DNA of 64,000 nucleotides from Castellaniella sp049671645 (GCF_049671645.1 NZ_JBATVG010000013.1:137560-201559), one strand, 5' to 3'. Counted from the first letter of the stretch, positions 9,553 through 18,129 are shown. Notes: generated from the letters alone by a model not told the origin. Translations and numbers: made by a program.

Positions 9553-10564
9553 ACGCTTTGGGCGCCAGCGCCTGGATTTCCCGGTACAGGGCGCCCGGCA
9601 CGGCGATGCCCCGTTCCCGGCTGCGCGCGCGGGCTGCGTAGCGGCGCTGGGACGGCAGGCGAGCCCCCTGGGATTCGATGGCGCCGAACAGCATTTCCGC
9701 GCGGGCCGAAGCCTCGGCCGGGTCGCCGAACATCGCCGGGTCGAACGCCAGGATCAGTTCCCCATGGCAGGGGGATGCCCCGGCACCTGCGTCATAGTCC
9801 AGCGATTCGCTGCTGAGCCAGTCCCCGATCAAGGCCCCCGCCATCAGCTCGACCATCGTCGACAGGGCCGAGCCCTTGTGGCCGCCGAAGGTCAGCATGG
9901 CGCCCGCCATCACGGCCAGCGGATCCGTGGAGGGCTGACCCTGGGCATCCACCCCGCAACCGGCCGGCAGGGACTGGCCGCTGCGCCGGTGCAATTCCAG
10001 ATCGCCACGAGCGATGGCGCTGGTGGCGAAATCGAAGACGTAAGGGTCCTTCCCGGCGCGCGGCCAACCAAAGGCGATCGGATTGGTGCCCAGCGCCGGC
10101 CGGCGCCCGCCCGCGGGCGCCACCCAGGCATGGCTGGGGGTCAGGGCCAGGGCCACCAACCCCCGCGCGGTCAAGGCTTCGACTTCAGGCCACAACGCCG
10201 AAAAATGCACGCAGTGCCGGATGACCAGCGCCCCGATGCCCTGCCGGCGCGCAAGGTCCGTCAGCGGATCCAGCCCGCGCTCGAATGCCAGCGGCGCAAA
10301 CCCGAAATCCGCATCCACGCGAACGACGACGCCCGCGCCATCCTGCAGACCGGGCCGGGCCGCCACCTTGACCTTGCCCGCGCGAATCGTCCGGACGCAA
10401 TCCAGGATCCGGTACACGCCGTGGGACTGGCAATCGTCACGCTGGCCGGCCAGCACCACGCGAGTGATGGCGCCGGCATGCGCCTCATCCAGTCCGTGGT
10501 GGCGCAAGACGCGCATGGACAGGGATTCGATTTCCTCGGGGCTCAGATACAGAACATCCGTCAT
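9551..10564 (-). CDS. Malate/L-lactate dehydrogenase family oxidoreductase (possible cyclic imine reductase)
   Basis: 337-residue NAD(P)-dependent oxidoreductase of the Ldh_2/YlbC/DpkA superfamily. The N-terminal SHGVYRI motif supplies the family's catalytic His (His48). GTNPIAFG and DFATSAIARG are family cofactor and substrate segments, and FGGHKGSALS follows near the C-terminus. Characterised relatives reduce delta1-piperideine-2-carboxylate or delta1-pyrroline-2-carboxylate, or oxidise lactate or malate. The substrate cannot be told from sequence alone. The ATG at 10564 has GGAAAGA upstream and is preferred over one nine codons earlier. Its neighbours, an EamA exporter and an Lrp regulator, favour amino-acid-derived substrates (inference). 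Confidence 0.75.
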   Translation of the reverse strand: MTDVLYLSPEEIESLSMRVLRHHGLDEAHAGAITRVVLAGQRDDCQSHGVYRILDCVRTIRAGKVKVAARPGLQDGAGVVVRVDADFGFAPLAFERGLDPLTDLARRQGIGALVIRHCVHFSALWPEVEALTARGLVALALTPSHAWVAPAGGRRPALGTNPIAFGWPRAGKDPYVFDFATSAIARGDLELHRRSGQSLPAGCGVDAQGQPSTDPLAVMAGAMLTFGGHKGSALSTMVELMAGALIGDWLSSESLDYDAGAGASPCHGELILAFDPAMFGDPAEASARAEMLFGAIESQGARLPSQRRYAARARSRERGIAVPGALYREIQALAPKA

Positions 10565-10675
10565 TGAATTCTTTCCGCATTGGATTCGCATTGACCGGCA
10601 AGTGTAGCGGCTTGCCCGCGAAAGGCCCAGCCGGCGGAACGGAAGCGTCCCGCCGGCGGCTCCGCCGGACGGCGC

Positions 10676-11578
10676 TCAGGCGCGCCGACGCCGGACCATG
10701 CGCAGGGCCTGCGGCCCCTCGGACCACCCCAGCACCATGCCGGCGGCGCCCAGCAAAATGGCGCTCGCGCCCAACAGCTGCAACAGTTGCGGGTGCTTCC
10801 CGAAGGCCCAGGCGTCCACGAGGAACGCCACAATCGGGTAGATGAAGGACAACGACCCGGTCAGGTAGGTGGGCAGGCGCTGGATGGCGCCGTAGAGCAG
10901 GATGTACATCCCCCCGGTATGCACCACGCCCAGCGTCACCAGGTAGGGCCAACTGGCGGACGCGATCGGGTCGCTCCAGTGCGCCAGCGGCCACAGCAGC
11001 GCAACGCCCACGACCGTCTGGATCAGTCCGATCAAATGGGGCGGCACCCCGCGCAGGGACTTGGCGATGAGGGCCGCCACGGCATAGAAGAACGCGGCGC
11101 CCAGGGCCATCGCCACCCCCGTCAGATAGTCGCTCCCGGCGGCCTGCCCTTCCGGCTGGGCCTGCACGATCAAGAGCACGCCGCCGAAGGCCAGCACCAG
11201 CCAGAACACCCGGCTGCGCGTCAGGCGTTCGTGCAGCAACAGCACCCCCAGGCCCACCAGCATGAAGGGCTGCACGTTGTACACCACGGTCGCAATGGAA
11301 ATGGAGGCGCGCGAGTAGGCCGAGAACAACAGCAGCCAGTTCGCCACGATCGCCACACCGCCCAGGACCGCCAGCCCCAACTGCCGCGCCGTCACCCGTC
11401 CGCGCTTGAAATGCCCCAGCGCCAGGCACACGGGGAGCAAGGTCGCCGCGCCGAACAGGCAGCGCCAGAACACGACATCGGTGACAGGCCGGCCCGACAG
11501 CACCACCAGCCAGCCGATCGTGCCGGCGATCACCATCGCGGCGCTCATCTCCAGCGTCCCTCGGACATTATCGTTCAT
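10676..11578 (-). CDS. EamA/DMT-family transporter
   Basis: Inner-membrane protein of 300 residues with about ten hydrophobic helices in two homologous halves, as in the drug/metabolite transporter superfamily (EamA). The first helix starts at about residue 10 (MSAAMVIAGTIGWLVVLSG) and the protein ends in a basic tail. Relatives often export amino acids or their analogues. A ribosome site GGAGAAG precedes the ATG. It is divergent from an Lrp-type regulator gene with a palindromic operator between them, a common arrangement for amino-acid exporters. It is transcribed towards the dehydrogenase gene 111 bp downstream. The substrate is unknown. Confidence 0.82.
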   Translation of the reverse strand: MNDNVRGTLEMSAAMVIAGTIGWLVVLSGRPVTDVVFWRCLFGAATLLPVCLALGHFKRGRVTARQLGLAVLGGVAIVANWLLLFSAYSRASISIATVVYNVQPFMLVGLGVLLLHERLTRSRVFWLVLAFGGVLLIVQAQPEGQAAGSDYLTGVAMALGAAFFYAVAALIAKSLRGVPPHLIGLIQTVVGVALLWPLAHWSDPIASASWPYLVTLGVVHTGGMYILLYGAIQRLPTYLTGSLSFIYPIVAFLVDAWAFGKHPQLLQLLGASAILLGAAGMVLGWSEGPQALRMVRRRRA

Positions 11579-11661
11579 CGCACTTCTCCGGCAATCGATA
11601 GGGATACCAATTTAACTGCCTGGCTGGAAAATTCATCTTAAATAAAAAAGAGAAAAGATAT

Positions 11662-11696
11662 ATATTCCTTTTATAGAAAGGAAAATAAAGGAATAT
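11662..11696. promoter_or_regulatory. Operator candidate upstream of the Lrp-type gene
   Basis: A near-perfect inverted repeat, ATATTCCTTTTAT (11662-11674) and ATAAAGGAATAT (11685-11696), lies in a strongly AT-rich patch of otherwise GC-rich DNA. The right arm includes the AAGGA ribosome site of the regulator gene at 11700, so bound protein would block its own expression and could also reach the exporter promoter. AT-rich palindromes of this kind are typical of Lrp/AsnC autoregulation. Confidence 0.55.
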
Positions 11697-11699
11697 CCC

Positions 11700-12137
11700 A
11701 TGGCACTAGATGACACTGACCGTCAACTCCTCGCGCTGCTGCAAGCCGACGCCCGCCTGCCCGTCAAAACGCTCGCGCAACGCATCGGCCTTTCCGCGCC
11801 CGGCGCCACCGATCGCCTGCGCAAGCTGGAAGACCGAGGCGTGATCCGCGCGTTCACCGTCACCGTCGATCCGCACGCCCTGGGCTATTCCCTGCAGGCC
11901 ATCGTCCGCATCAAGCCGCTGCCGGGCAAGCTGCACGCGGTGCAGAAAGCGCTCGAGGCGATTCCGGAACTCTCGGAGTGCGACAAGGTGACAGGCGACG
12001 ACTGCTTCATCGCACGCCTGCACCTGCGCTCCATCGAGCACCTGGACTTCATCCTGGAAAGCATTTCGGACAAGGCGGAAACCCGCTCGTCCATCGTCAA
12101 ATCCCAGCCTGTCGCCCGCAGGCTGCCGGCGTTCTGA
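11700..12137 (+). CDS. Lrp/AsnC-family transcriptional regulator
   Basis: 145-residue one-component regulator. The winged helix at about residues 3-62 (LDDTDRQLLALLQADARLPV, then TLAQRIGLSAPGATDRLRKLEDRG) is followed by a RAM effector domain (about 70-140), where GDDCFIARLHL forms the effector pocket region. Lrp/AsnC proteins bind amino acids and often control the neighbouring exporter. The gene is divergent from the EamA transporter and converges on gltA. The ATG at 11700 is set by AAGGA inside the operator palindrome. Confidence 0.92.
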   Translation: MALDDTDRQLLALLQADARLPVKTLAQRIGLSAPGATDRLRKLEDRGVIRAFTVTVDPHALGYSLQAIVRIKPLPGKLHAVQKALEAIPELSECDKVTGDDCFIARLHLRSIEHLDFILESISDKAETRSSIVKSQPVARRLPAF

Positions 12138-12142
12138 GGCCA

Positions 12143-12168
12143 AAAAAAACGGGCCCGAAGGCCCGTTT
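12143..12168 (-). terminator. Terminator between the lrp-type gene and gltA
   Basis: Stem AAACGGGCC / GGCCCGTTT with a CGAA loop. Read on the minus strand it is followed by a run of eight T residues, so it is a good intrinsic terminator for gltA. On the plus strand the trailing T-run is short, so it is a weaker stop for the convergent regulator gene. Confidence 0.85.
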
Positions 12169-12213
12169 CCGATATTCCGTCAGCACTATAGTGCTAACAA
12201 AAACCTCGAAAAT

Positions 12214-13509
12214 TTACTTCACGTCGCGCACCGCGGCGCCCGTATACAGCTGGCGCGGGCGGCCGATCTTGTAGTTGGGATCGGACAGCATTTCATTCCA
12301 CTGGGCGATCCAGCCCACCGTGCGGGCCAGCGCGAAGATGGCCGTGAACAGCGAGGTCGGGATGCCGATGGCGCGCTGCACGATGCCCGAATAGAAGTCG
12401 ACGTTCGGGTAGAGCTTGCGTTCCACGAAGTACGGATCCTCCAGGGCGATGCGCTCGACTTCCATGGCCAGCTTGAACAGCGGATCGTCATGCAGGCCCA
12501 GGGCGTCCAGCACTTCGCGGCAGGTTTCCTGCATCATCGTGGCGCGCGGGTCGTAGTTCTTGTAGACGCGGTGACCAAAGCCCATCAGGCGCACGCCGGA
12601 ATTCTTGTCTTTGACCTTTTCCATGAACTCGCCGACCTTGGCGATGCCGCCGTTGGCCTGGAGCGTTTCCAGCATGTTCAGGCAGGCTTCGTTGGCCCCG
12701 CCGTGCGCCGGGCCCCACAGGCAGGCCACGCCGGCCGCGATGGCCGCGAACGGGTTGGTGCCCGAGGAACCGCACAAGCGCACCGTGGAGGTGGACGCAT
12801 TCTGTTCGTGATCGGCGTGCAGGATGAAGATGCGGTCCAGCGCGCGTTCCACCACATCATTGACCTGGTAGTCGTCGCAAGGCGTGGCGAACATCATGCG
12901 CAGGAAGTTGCCGGTGTAGGACAGATCGTTCTTCGGGTAGATGAAGGGCTGTCCCAGGGAATGCTTGTACGCCATGGCGACCAGGGTCGGCATTTTGGCG
13001 ATCAGGCGGATGGCGGAGACTTCACGGTGACGCGGATTCGTGATGTCGGTCGAGTCGTGGTAGAAGGCCGAGAGCGCGCCCACCAGACCGGTCAACACCG
13101 CCATCGGGTGCGCGTCGCGGCGGAAGCCCTGCAGGAAGGTGTGCATCTGTTCGTGCACCAGGGTGTGGTGCGTGACCAGGCTGTCGAATTCCTGCTTCTG
13201 CTGACCGTTGGGCAGTTCGCCGTTCATGATCAGATAGCAGATCGTCAGAAAATCACATTTCTGCGCCAGCTGGTCGATCGGGTAGCCGCGATACAGCAGC
13301 TGGCCCTTGTCGCCATCGATGTAGGTGATGGCCGATTCGCACGAAGCGGTCGCCATGAAGCCCGGATCGTAGGTGAACATCCCGGTCTGGCCGTAGAGCT
13401 TGCGGATGTCGACGACGTCCGGGCCCACGGTCCCCTGATACACGGGAAATTCGACCGACGGGCTGCCATCGGAGAACGATAGCGTGGCTTTTTTATCGGA
13501 TAGCTGCAT
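12214..13509 (-). CDS. gltA: Citrate synthase
   Basis: 431-residue type II citrate synthase condensing oxaloacetate and acetyl-CoA. Catalytic residues can be placed at His269 (WGPAHGGANEA), His313 (GFGHRVYKNYDPR) and Asp371 (NVDFYSG). The N-terminal beta-rich domain, residues 1-55, is that of the NADH-sensitive hexameric Gram-negative enzymes. The ATG at 13509 is preceded by AAGGAAA. It lies 16 bp after sdhE and probably belongs to the sdhC-D-A-B-sdhE-gltA operon, ending at the terminator at 12143-12168. It is distinct from the methylcitrate synthase at 20255. Confidence 0.97.
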   Translation of the reverse strand: MQLSDKKATLSFSDGSPSVEFPVYQGTVGPDVVDIRKLYGQTGMFTYDPGFMATASCESAITYIDGDKGQLLYRGYPIDQLAQKCDFLTICYLIMNGELPNGQQKQEFDSLVTHHTLVHEQMHTFLQGFRRDAHPMAVLTGLVGALSAFYHDSTDITNPRHREVSAIRLIAKMPTLVAMAYKHSLGQPFIYPKNDLSYTGNFLRMMFATPCDDYQVNDVVERALDRIFILHADHEQNASTSTVRLCGSSGTNPFAAIAAGVACLWGPAHGGANEACLNMLETLQANGGIAKVGEFMEKVKDKNSGVRLMGFGHRVYKNYDPRATMMQETCREVLDALGLHDDPLFKLAMEVERIALEDPYFVERKLYPNVDFYSGIVQRAIGIPTSLFTAIFALARTVGWIAQWNEMLSDPNYKIGRPRQLYTGAAVRDVK

Positions 13510-13525
13510 GTGATTTTCCTTTAAG

Positions 13526-13789
13526 TTACAGCGCTTTCATGTGCTCGACGAGCCGCCGGATGTCGGGGGTGTCATATACCCCATCCAGATCCGACCGCCC
13601 CAGCAGGACGTCGAGCAATTCGTTGTCGCCCATTTCAAAAAGCTGTGTCAGCGCCCGAACGTCGGCCTCGCTCAACTGCGCTTCGCAGGCATCCAGGAAG
13701 CGTGTGATGATGAGATCGTTTTCGAGCAGACCGCGGCGCGCCCGCCAGCGCAGGCGTGCGCGGTCCAGATCAGAAAGATCGCCAGGCAT
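13526..13789 (-). CDS. sdhE: Succinate dehydrogenase assembly factor 2 (FAD assembly factor)
   Basis: Small helical protein of 87 residues of the SdhE/YgfY family, which promotes covalent FAD attachment to SdhA. The signature RARRGLLENDLIITRF lies at residues 16-31. It contains the conserved RRG, essential in known SdhE proteins, and is followed by FEMGDNELLD. An upstream in-frame extension exists, but the ATG at 13789 has AGGA eight bases before it and fits the family length. It starts 8 bp after the sdhB stop and precedes gltA. Confidence 0.94.
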   Translation of the reverse strand: MPGDLSDLDRARLRWRARRGLLENDLIITRFLDACEAQLSEADVRALTQLFEMGDNELLDVLLGRSDLDGVYDTPDIRRLVEHMKAL

Positions 13790-13797
13790 GCGGATTC

Positions 13798-14511
13798 CTA
13801 TACCGTACGCCGGACGAGCATTTCCTTGATCTTGCCGATGGCAGCCGAAGGATTCAGGCCCTTCGGACAGACCTCGGTACAGTTCATGATCGTATGGCAG
13901 CGGAAGAGCCTGTACGGATCTTCCAGGTTGTCCAGACGTTCGCTCGTGGCGCGGTCGCGTGAATCGGCGATGAAGCGATAAGCCTGCAACAGGCCGGCCG
14001 GGCCGACGAATTTGTCCGGGTTCCACCAGAAAGACGGACAGGCCGTCGAGCAGCAGCCGCACAGAATGCATTCGTACAGGCCGTTGAGTTCCTCGCGTTC
14101 TTCCGGGGACTGCAGGCGTTCTTTCTCGGGCGGCGGTTCGTCGTTGATCAGATACGGCTTGATCGAGTGGTACTGATCGTAGAAGAACGTCATGTCCACG
14201 ATCAGGTCGCGCACCACGGGCAGGCCGGGCAGCGGCTTGAGGACGATGGGTTCGGTCAGGTCCAGCATGTTGGTCGTGCAGGCCAGGCCGTTATGCCCGT
14301 TGATGTTCATGGCGTCGGACCCGCACACGCCCTCGCGGCAGGAGCGGCGCAGCGCCAGGCTGTCGTCGACGTCGTTCTTGATCCGCAGGATGGCGTCCAG
14401 CAGCATCTTGTCGGACGGCTGCAGTTCGACTTCCAGTTTCTGCATGTAAGGCCGCTCATCCTTGTCCGGATCGTAGCGGTAGATCTCAAATTTCACGATA
14501 CGTTTAGTCAT
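13798..14511 (-). CDS. sdhB: Succinate dehydrogenase iron-sulfur subunit
   Basis: 237-residue subunit that carries electrons from the SdhA flavin to quinone. The N-terminal ferredoxin domain binds [2Fe-2S] through Cys58, Cys63 and Cys78, with Asp66 in the usual fourth-ligand neighbourhood, as in E. coli. The C-terminal domain has CILCGCCSTACP and a later CHTIMNCTEVCPKGLNP for the [4Fe-4S] and [3Fe-4S] clusters. The ATG at 14511 is 13 bp after the sdhA stop. It is membrane-associated through SdhC and SdhD, encoded in the same operon. Confidence 0.97.
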   Translation of the reverse strand: MTKRIVKFEIYRYDPDKDERPYMQKLEVELQPSDKMLLDAILRIKNDVDDSLALRRSCREGVCGSDAMNINGHNGLACTTNMLDLTEPIVLKPLPGLPVVRDLIVDMTFFYDQYHSIKPYLINDEPPPEKERLQSPEEREELNGLYECILCGCCSTACPSFWWNPDKFVGPAGLLQAYRFIADSRDRATSERLDNLEDPYRLFRCHTIMNCTEVCPKGLNPSAAIGKIKEMLVRRTV

Positions 14512-14524
14512 GACGATATCCAGA

Positions 14525-16300
14525 TTAGAAGGTCCGCGCCTTGGGCGGGATGGTGTCCACGGTCAGCGGCTTCATGCGCACCGGCTTGTAGTCCAGACGG
14601 TTGTCCGGCGCGAACCACAAGGTGTGCTTGAGCCAATTGACGTCGTCGCGGTCCGGGTATTCTTCGAGCGCGTGGGCGCCGCGCGATTCCAGCCGGTTGG
14701 CGGCGGACTTCGATGTGGCGCGGGCGACCTCGATCATGTTGGTGACTTCCAAAGCCTCCAGGCGCGCGGTGTTGAACACCTGGGACTTGTCGGAGTAATA
14801 CATGTTCTCGACTTCCGGCACCAGATCGCTGATGACCTGTTCGCCTTCCTTCAGTTTGTCGAGCTTGCGGAACACGCCGTAATGGCTTTGCATGGCCTGC
14901 TGCATCTTGTGGACGACATCCTGGGGCTTTTCGCCCGACGTGCGGCTTTCCAGGCGATCCAGACGGTCGATGGAAGCCTCGATGTCAGTCTCGGGAAGCA
15001 CCTGGTGGCTATGCTGCCGTTCAGGATGCTGGTCGACGATGAAATTGCCCGCCGACCGTCCGAACACCACCAGATCCAGCAGCGAATTCGTGCCCAGGCG
15101 ATTGGCGCCGTGCACGGACGTGGCCGCGCATTCGCCGATGGCATACAGGCCGTTGACGACTTTTTCCTCGCCATTGACCAGGGTCATGACCTGACCATGG
15201 TAGTTGGCCGGAATGCCGCCCATCTGGTAATGGATGGTGGGCACGACCGGGATCGGGTCCTTGATCGGATCGATGTTGGCGAACTTGATAGCGATTTCAC
15301 GGATGGACGGCAGGCGCTTCATGATGGTTTCAGCGCCCAGGTGGTCAAGCTTCAGCAACACATGGTTGCCGTCGCCGCAACCGCGGCCTTCCTTGATTTC
15401 CTGGTCCATGGAACGCGACACGAAATCGCGCGGCGCCAGGTCTTTCAACTGCGGCGCATAGCGTTCCATGAAACGTTCGCCGTCCTTGTTCAGCAGGAAA
15501 CCGCCTTCGCCGCGCACACCTTCGGTGATCAGCACGCCGGCGCCAGCCACGCCCGTGGGGTGGAACTGCCAGAATTCCATGTCCTGCAGCGGGATGCCGG
15601 CGCGCGCCGCCATGCCCAGGCCGTCGCCGGTATTGATGAAGGCATTGGTGGTGGCGGCCCAGATGCGGCCCGCGCCGCCGGTGGCCAGCACGGTGTGCTT
15701 GGCTTCGAGGACGTAGACGTCACCGGTTTCCATTTCCATGGCGGTCACGCCCAGCACGTCGCCGTCGTTGTTGCGCAGCAGATCCAGCGCCATCCATTCG
15801 ATGAAGAAATTGGTGCGGGCCGCGACGTTGCGCTGATACAGGGTATGCAGCATGGCGTGGCCGGTGCGGTCGGCCGCGGCACAGGCGCGCTGCACGGGCT
15901 TTTCACCGAAATGAGAGGTATGCCCGCCAAAGGGGCGCTGATAGATGGTGCCGTCGGGGTTGCGGTCGAACGGCATGCCGAAGTGTTCGAGCTCGTAGAC
16001 CGCATTGGGGGCTTCGCGCACCATGAATTCGATCGAATCCTGGTCTCCGAGCCAGTCGGAACCCTTCACCGTATCGTACATGTGCCATTGCCAGTGGTCT
16101 TCGCTCATGTTGCCCAGCGAGGCGCTGACGCCGCCTTGCGCCGCGACCGTATGCGAGCGCGTGGGGAAGACTTTGGACAGCACGGCCACCGTCAGGCCGG
16201 CATTGGACAGCTGCAGGGCGCAGCGCAGGCCGGCCCCGCCGGCGCCGACGACCACCACATCGAACTGGCGGCGCGGGAGAGTTTTCTTGACAGCAGCCAC
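14525..16300 (-). CDS. sdhA: Succinate dehydrogenase flavoprotein subunit
   Basis: 591-residue catalytic subunit oxidising succinate to fumarate. The FAD-binding motif GAGGAG is at residues 19-24. His50 in RSHTVAAQGG is the covalent FAD attachment site. HPTGVAGAG and the later capping-domain residues follow the family pattern. Translation starts at a GTG (16298-16300) with GGAG nine bases upstream. It lies 1 bp after the sdhD stop, in the order C-D-A-B usual for proteobacteria. Confidence 0.97.
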   Translation of the reverse strand: MAAVKKTLPRRQFDVVVVGAGGAGLRCALQLSNAGLTVAVLSKVFPTRSHTVAAQGGVSASLGNMSEDHWQWHMYDTVKGSDWLGDQDSIEFMVREAPNAVYELEHFGMPFDRNPDGTIYQRPFGGHTSHFGEKPVQRACAAADRTGHAMLHTLYQRNVAARTNFFIEWMALDLLRNNDGDVLGVTAMEMETGDVYVLEAKHTVLATGGAGRIWAATTNAFINTGDGLGMAARAGIPLQDMEFWQFHPTGVAGAGVLITEGVRGEGGFLLNKDGERFMERYAPQLKDLAPRDFVSRSMDQEIKEGRGCGDGNHVLLKLDHLGAETIMKRLPSIREIAIKFANIDPIKDPIPVVPTIHYQMGGIPANYHGQVMTLVNGEEKVVNGLYAIGECAATSVHGANRLGTNSLLDLVVFGRSAGNFIVDQHPERQHSHQVLPETDIEASIDRLDRLESRTSGEKPQDVVHKMQQAMQSHYGVFRKLDKLKEGEQVISDLVPEVENMYYSDKSQVFNTARLEALEVTNMIEVARATSKSAANRLESRGAHALEEYPDRDDVNWLKHTLWFAPDNRLDYKPVRMKPLTVDTIPPKARTF

Positions 16301-16301
16301 G

Positions 16302-16682
16302 TTAGAGACTCCAGAGAATTTTAGCGAAGAAGACCACCGCGGCGACCAGCCAGAGGATGGTCAGGACCTGCAGGAACAGCCGCAGGCCGGCAGAGTGCAC
16401 GTAGTCCATCCAGATGTCGCGCACGCCGATCCAGGCGTGCCAGGCCAGAGACAGAAAAGCCAGGGTCGCCAGCAGTTGGCCGACGGGCAGCATGCCAATG
16501 GTAAAGGCGAAGAAAGCGCGCCAGGATTCGAAATCCAGGCTGGGCGTGAAAACGGCGTACAGCACCAGAACCAGGGTGTAGATCGCCATGATGACGGCGG
16601 TGGCGCGCTGGACGATGAAGTCGCGTGTGCCATAGTGCGCGCCCACGACCAGGCGCTTGCGGCCGATGCGTTCTTGTATCAT
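16302..16682 (-). CDS. sdhD: Succinate dehydrogenase membrane anchor subunit
   Basis: 126-residue inner-membrane anchor with three transmembrane helices (about residues 26-48, 58-82 and 100-122). The segment WHAWIGVRDIWMDYV (81-95) carries the Asp93-Tyr94 pair corresponding to the quinone-site Asp-Tyr of E. coli SdhD. The start is the ATG at 16682, whose A is also the last base of the sdhC TAA stop (TAATG), indicating translational coupling. Longer in-frame extensions into sdhC are rejected on that basis. Confidence 0.92.
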   Translation of the reverse strand: MIQERIGRKRLVVGAHYGTRDFIVQRATAVIMAIYTLVLVLYAVFTPSLDFESWRAFFAFTIGMLPVGQLLATLAFLSLAWHAWIGVRDIWMDYVHSAGLRLFLQVLTILWLVAAVVFFAKILWSL

Positions 16683-17095
16683 TACCAGGCTCCGAATAGT
16701 TTCAAACCGAACACGACGGTCAGCGCCAGCGCGACGCCCGTCACCAGGGCGCCCGAACGCTGCGACGACGCGCGGTCGTTGCCGATGTGCAGATCCAGCG
16801 TCAGGTAGCGGATGCCCGCGCAGAAATGATGGAAGTAGCCCCACATCAGCACCAGCAGCACGATCTTACAGGCGGGGCTGGCCACCCAGGCCTTCATGGC
16901 GGCAAAGGTTTCCAGCGACTGCACGCTGTGCGCGAACAGCGGCACCAGGATCACCGGCAGCGCCAGGAACAACAGCGCCCCGCTGACGCGGTGCAGGATG
17001 GATGCTTTGCCAGCGGGCGGCAATTTGTAGCTCATGAGGTCGGACAACCCCAGATTACGAAACTGCGGACGCGGCTTTGTGGCTGATTCAGACAT
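16682..17095 (-). CDS. sdhC: Succinate dehydrogenase cytochrome b556 subunit
   Basis: 137-residue membrane subunit that binds haem b with SdhD and forms the quinone site. Family motifs are SILHRVSGALLF (33-43) and FHHFCAGIRYLTLD (88-101). His90 has the spacing to GIR of the E. coli haem ligand. Three transmembrane helices are apparent. It is the first gene of the sdh operon. The 67-bp upstream gap to the GntR gene holds one copy of a 13-mer repeat (17139-17151). Confidence 0.93.
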   Translation of the reverse strand: MSESATKPRPQFRNLGLSDLMSYKLPPAGKASILHRVSGALLFLALPVILVPLFAHSVQSLETFAAMKAWVASPACKIVLLVLMWGYFHHFCAGIRYLTLDLHIGNDRASSQRSGALVTGVALALTVVFGLKLFGAW

Positions 17096-17138
17096 GATGG
17101 CCTCGTAGTTGAAAATTAGAAGGATGTTCTGGGTTCAA

Positions 17139-17151
17139 TCGGCATTTTCGC
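17139..17151. repeat. 13-mer TCGGC(A/G)TTTTCGC, first of three copies
   Basis: TCGGCATTTTCGC stands here, upstream of sdhC. An identical copy is at 17980-17992, just upstream of the GntR start. A one-mismatch copy (TCGGCGTTTTCGC) is at 18079-18091 in the mdh leader. All three are in the same orientation within 950 bp and flank the regulator gene. This suggests a protein-binding site, but no promoter evidence ties it to one. Confidence 0.4.
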
Positions 17152-17162
17152 CGATCTGCAGA

Positions 17163-17963
17163 TCAATTCAAACTGTTGCGATAATGGTACCGTTCGGTGA
17201 CGTAGTGGCCCCGCCGCAATTCCATGGGCCGGTCGCCATACGTGTAGGCGATGCGCTCGACCTGCAGCAAGGGGCTGCCCGGCGCGACCTGCAGGAAGTC
17301 GGCCTGCGCATCGGTGGCTGCCACGGCGCGGATCTTTTCCTCGGCCCGCACCATGCTGACGCCGAATTCGGTTTCAAACAAAGCATAGACCGGCCCGCGA
17401 TAGCGCTGCAGGAACTCCAGGGTCAGGCCCTTGAACACACTGCCCGGCAGCCAGATGTCGTCCAGGATGGTGGGCGTGTCATCGAAAGACAGCACGCGGC
17501 GCATGTTGACCACGGCATCGCCCGCCCGCAGATCCAGGGCGGCCGCGATTTCGGCCGAGGCCTTGGTGCGCCGGCAGTCCAGGATCTGGCTGCTGGACGC
17601 CGCCGGCAGGCCGTCATCCGGGCTGAGCCGCAAAAAGCGGTAGCGGACCCGGGCTTCATTATGGGTGGCGACGAAGGTGCCCTTGCCCTGGCGGCGGATC
17701 AGCAGATTGTCGGCCGCCAATTCGTCGATGGCCTTGCGGACCGTGCCCTGGCTGACCTGAAAACGGGCGGCCAATTCCAGTTCGCTGGGGATGGCTTCGC
17801 CGGGCTTCCATTCGCCCCGGTCCAGTCCTTGCAGGATCAGACCCTTGATCTGCTGATACAACGGGCTGAACGCGGCACTGTGTGATGCGCGCCCTAGCGG
17901 CTGTTGGCGGTCGATCGAAGGGGTATCGGACATGTCGGATGAAAGTGCTGCAGGGCGGCCCAT
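17163..17963 (-). CDS. GntR/HutC-family regulator with UTRA domain
   Basis: 266-residue one-component regulator. The winged helix covers about residues 33-100 (PGEAIPSELELAARF, then SQGTVRKAIDELAADNLLIRRQGKGTFV) and the UTRA ligand-binding domain about 120-262. UTRA regulators sense small metabolites. It is divergent from mdh, with a palindromic element at 18024-18043 between them, and upstream of sdhC on its own strand. By position it is the likely regulator of mdh, the prp genes and acnB, which share that element. The start is uncertain: an ATG at 17933 would shorten it by ten residues and neither has a strong ribosome site. Confidence 0.88.
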   Translation of the reverse strand: MGRPAALSSDMSDTPSIDRQQPLGRASHSAAFSPLYQQIKGLILQGLDRGEWKPGEAIPSELELAARFQVSQGTVRKAIDELAADNLLIRRQGKGTFVATHNEARVRYRFLRLSPDDGLPAASSSQILDCRRTKASAEIAAALDLRAGDAVVNMRRVLSFDDTPTILDDIWLPGSVFKGLTLEFLQRYRGPVYALFETEFGVSMVRAEEKIRAVAATDAQADFLQVAPGSPLLQVERIAYTYGDRPMELRRGHYVTERYHYRNSLN

Positions 17964-18023
17964 GCTACAAAATGGAACTTCGGCATTTTCGCATTTCCGC
18001 GTGCAGATGTCTAATACTCTTCT

Positions 18024-18043
18024 GTCTTATATAAGATATAAGA
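18024..18043. promoter_or_regulatory. Shared operator upstream of mdh
   Basis: G followed by TCTTATATAAGATATAAGA. It consists of a 12-bp perfect palindrome (TCTTATATAAGA) and an extra TATAAGA. The same 20 bases occur in reverse orientation upstream of acnB (23785-23804). Three bases after it is a possible -35 TTGACG (18047-18052), with a weak -10 TACTCT after 18 bp. The divergent GntR gene makes it the likely binding protein (inference). Confidence 0.65.
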
Positions 18044-18129
18044 CTCTTGACGCTGAGGGATGAAATACACTACTCTTTTCGGCGTTTTCGCATACCCCGG
18101 ATACCCCCTCATCCTATCGGAGAATCACT

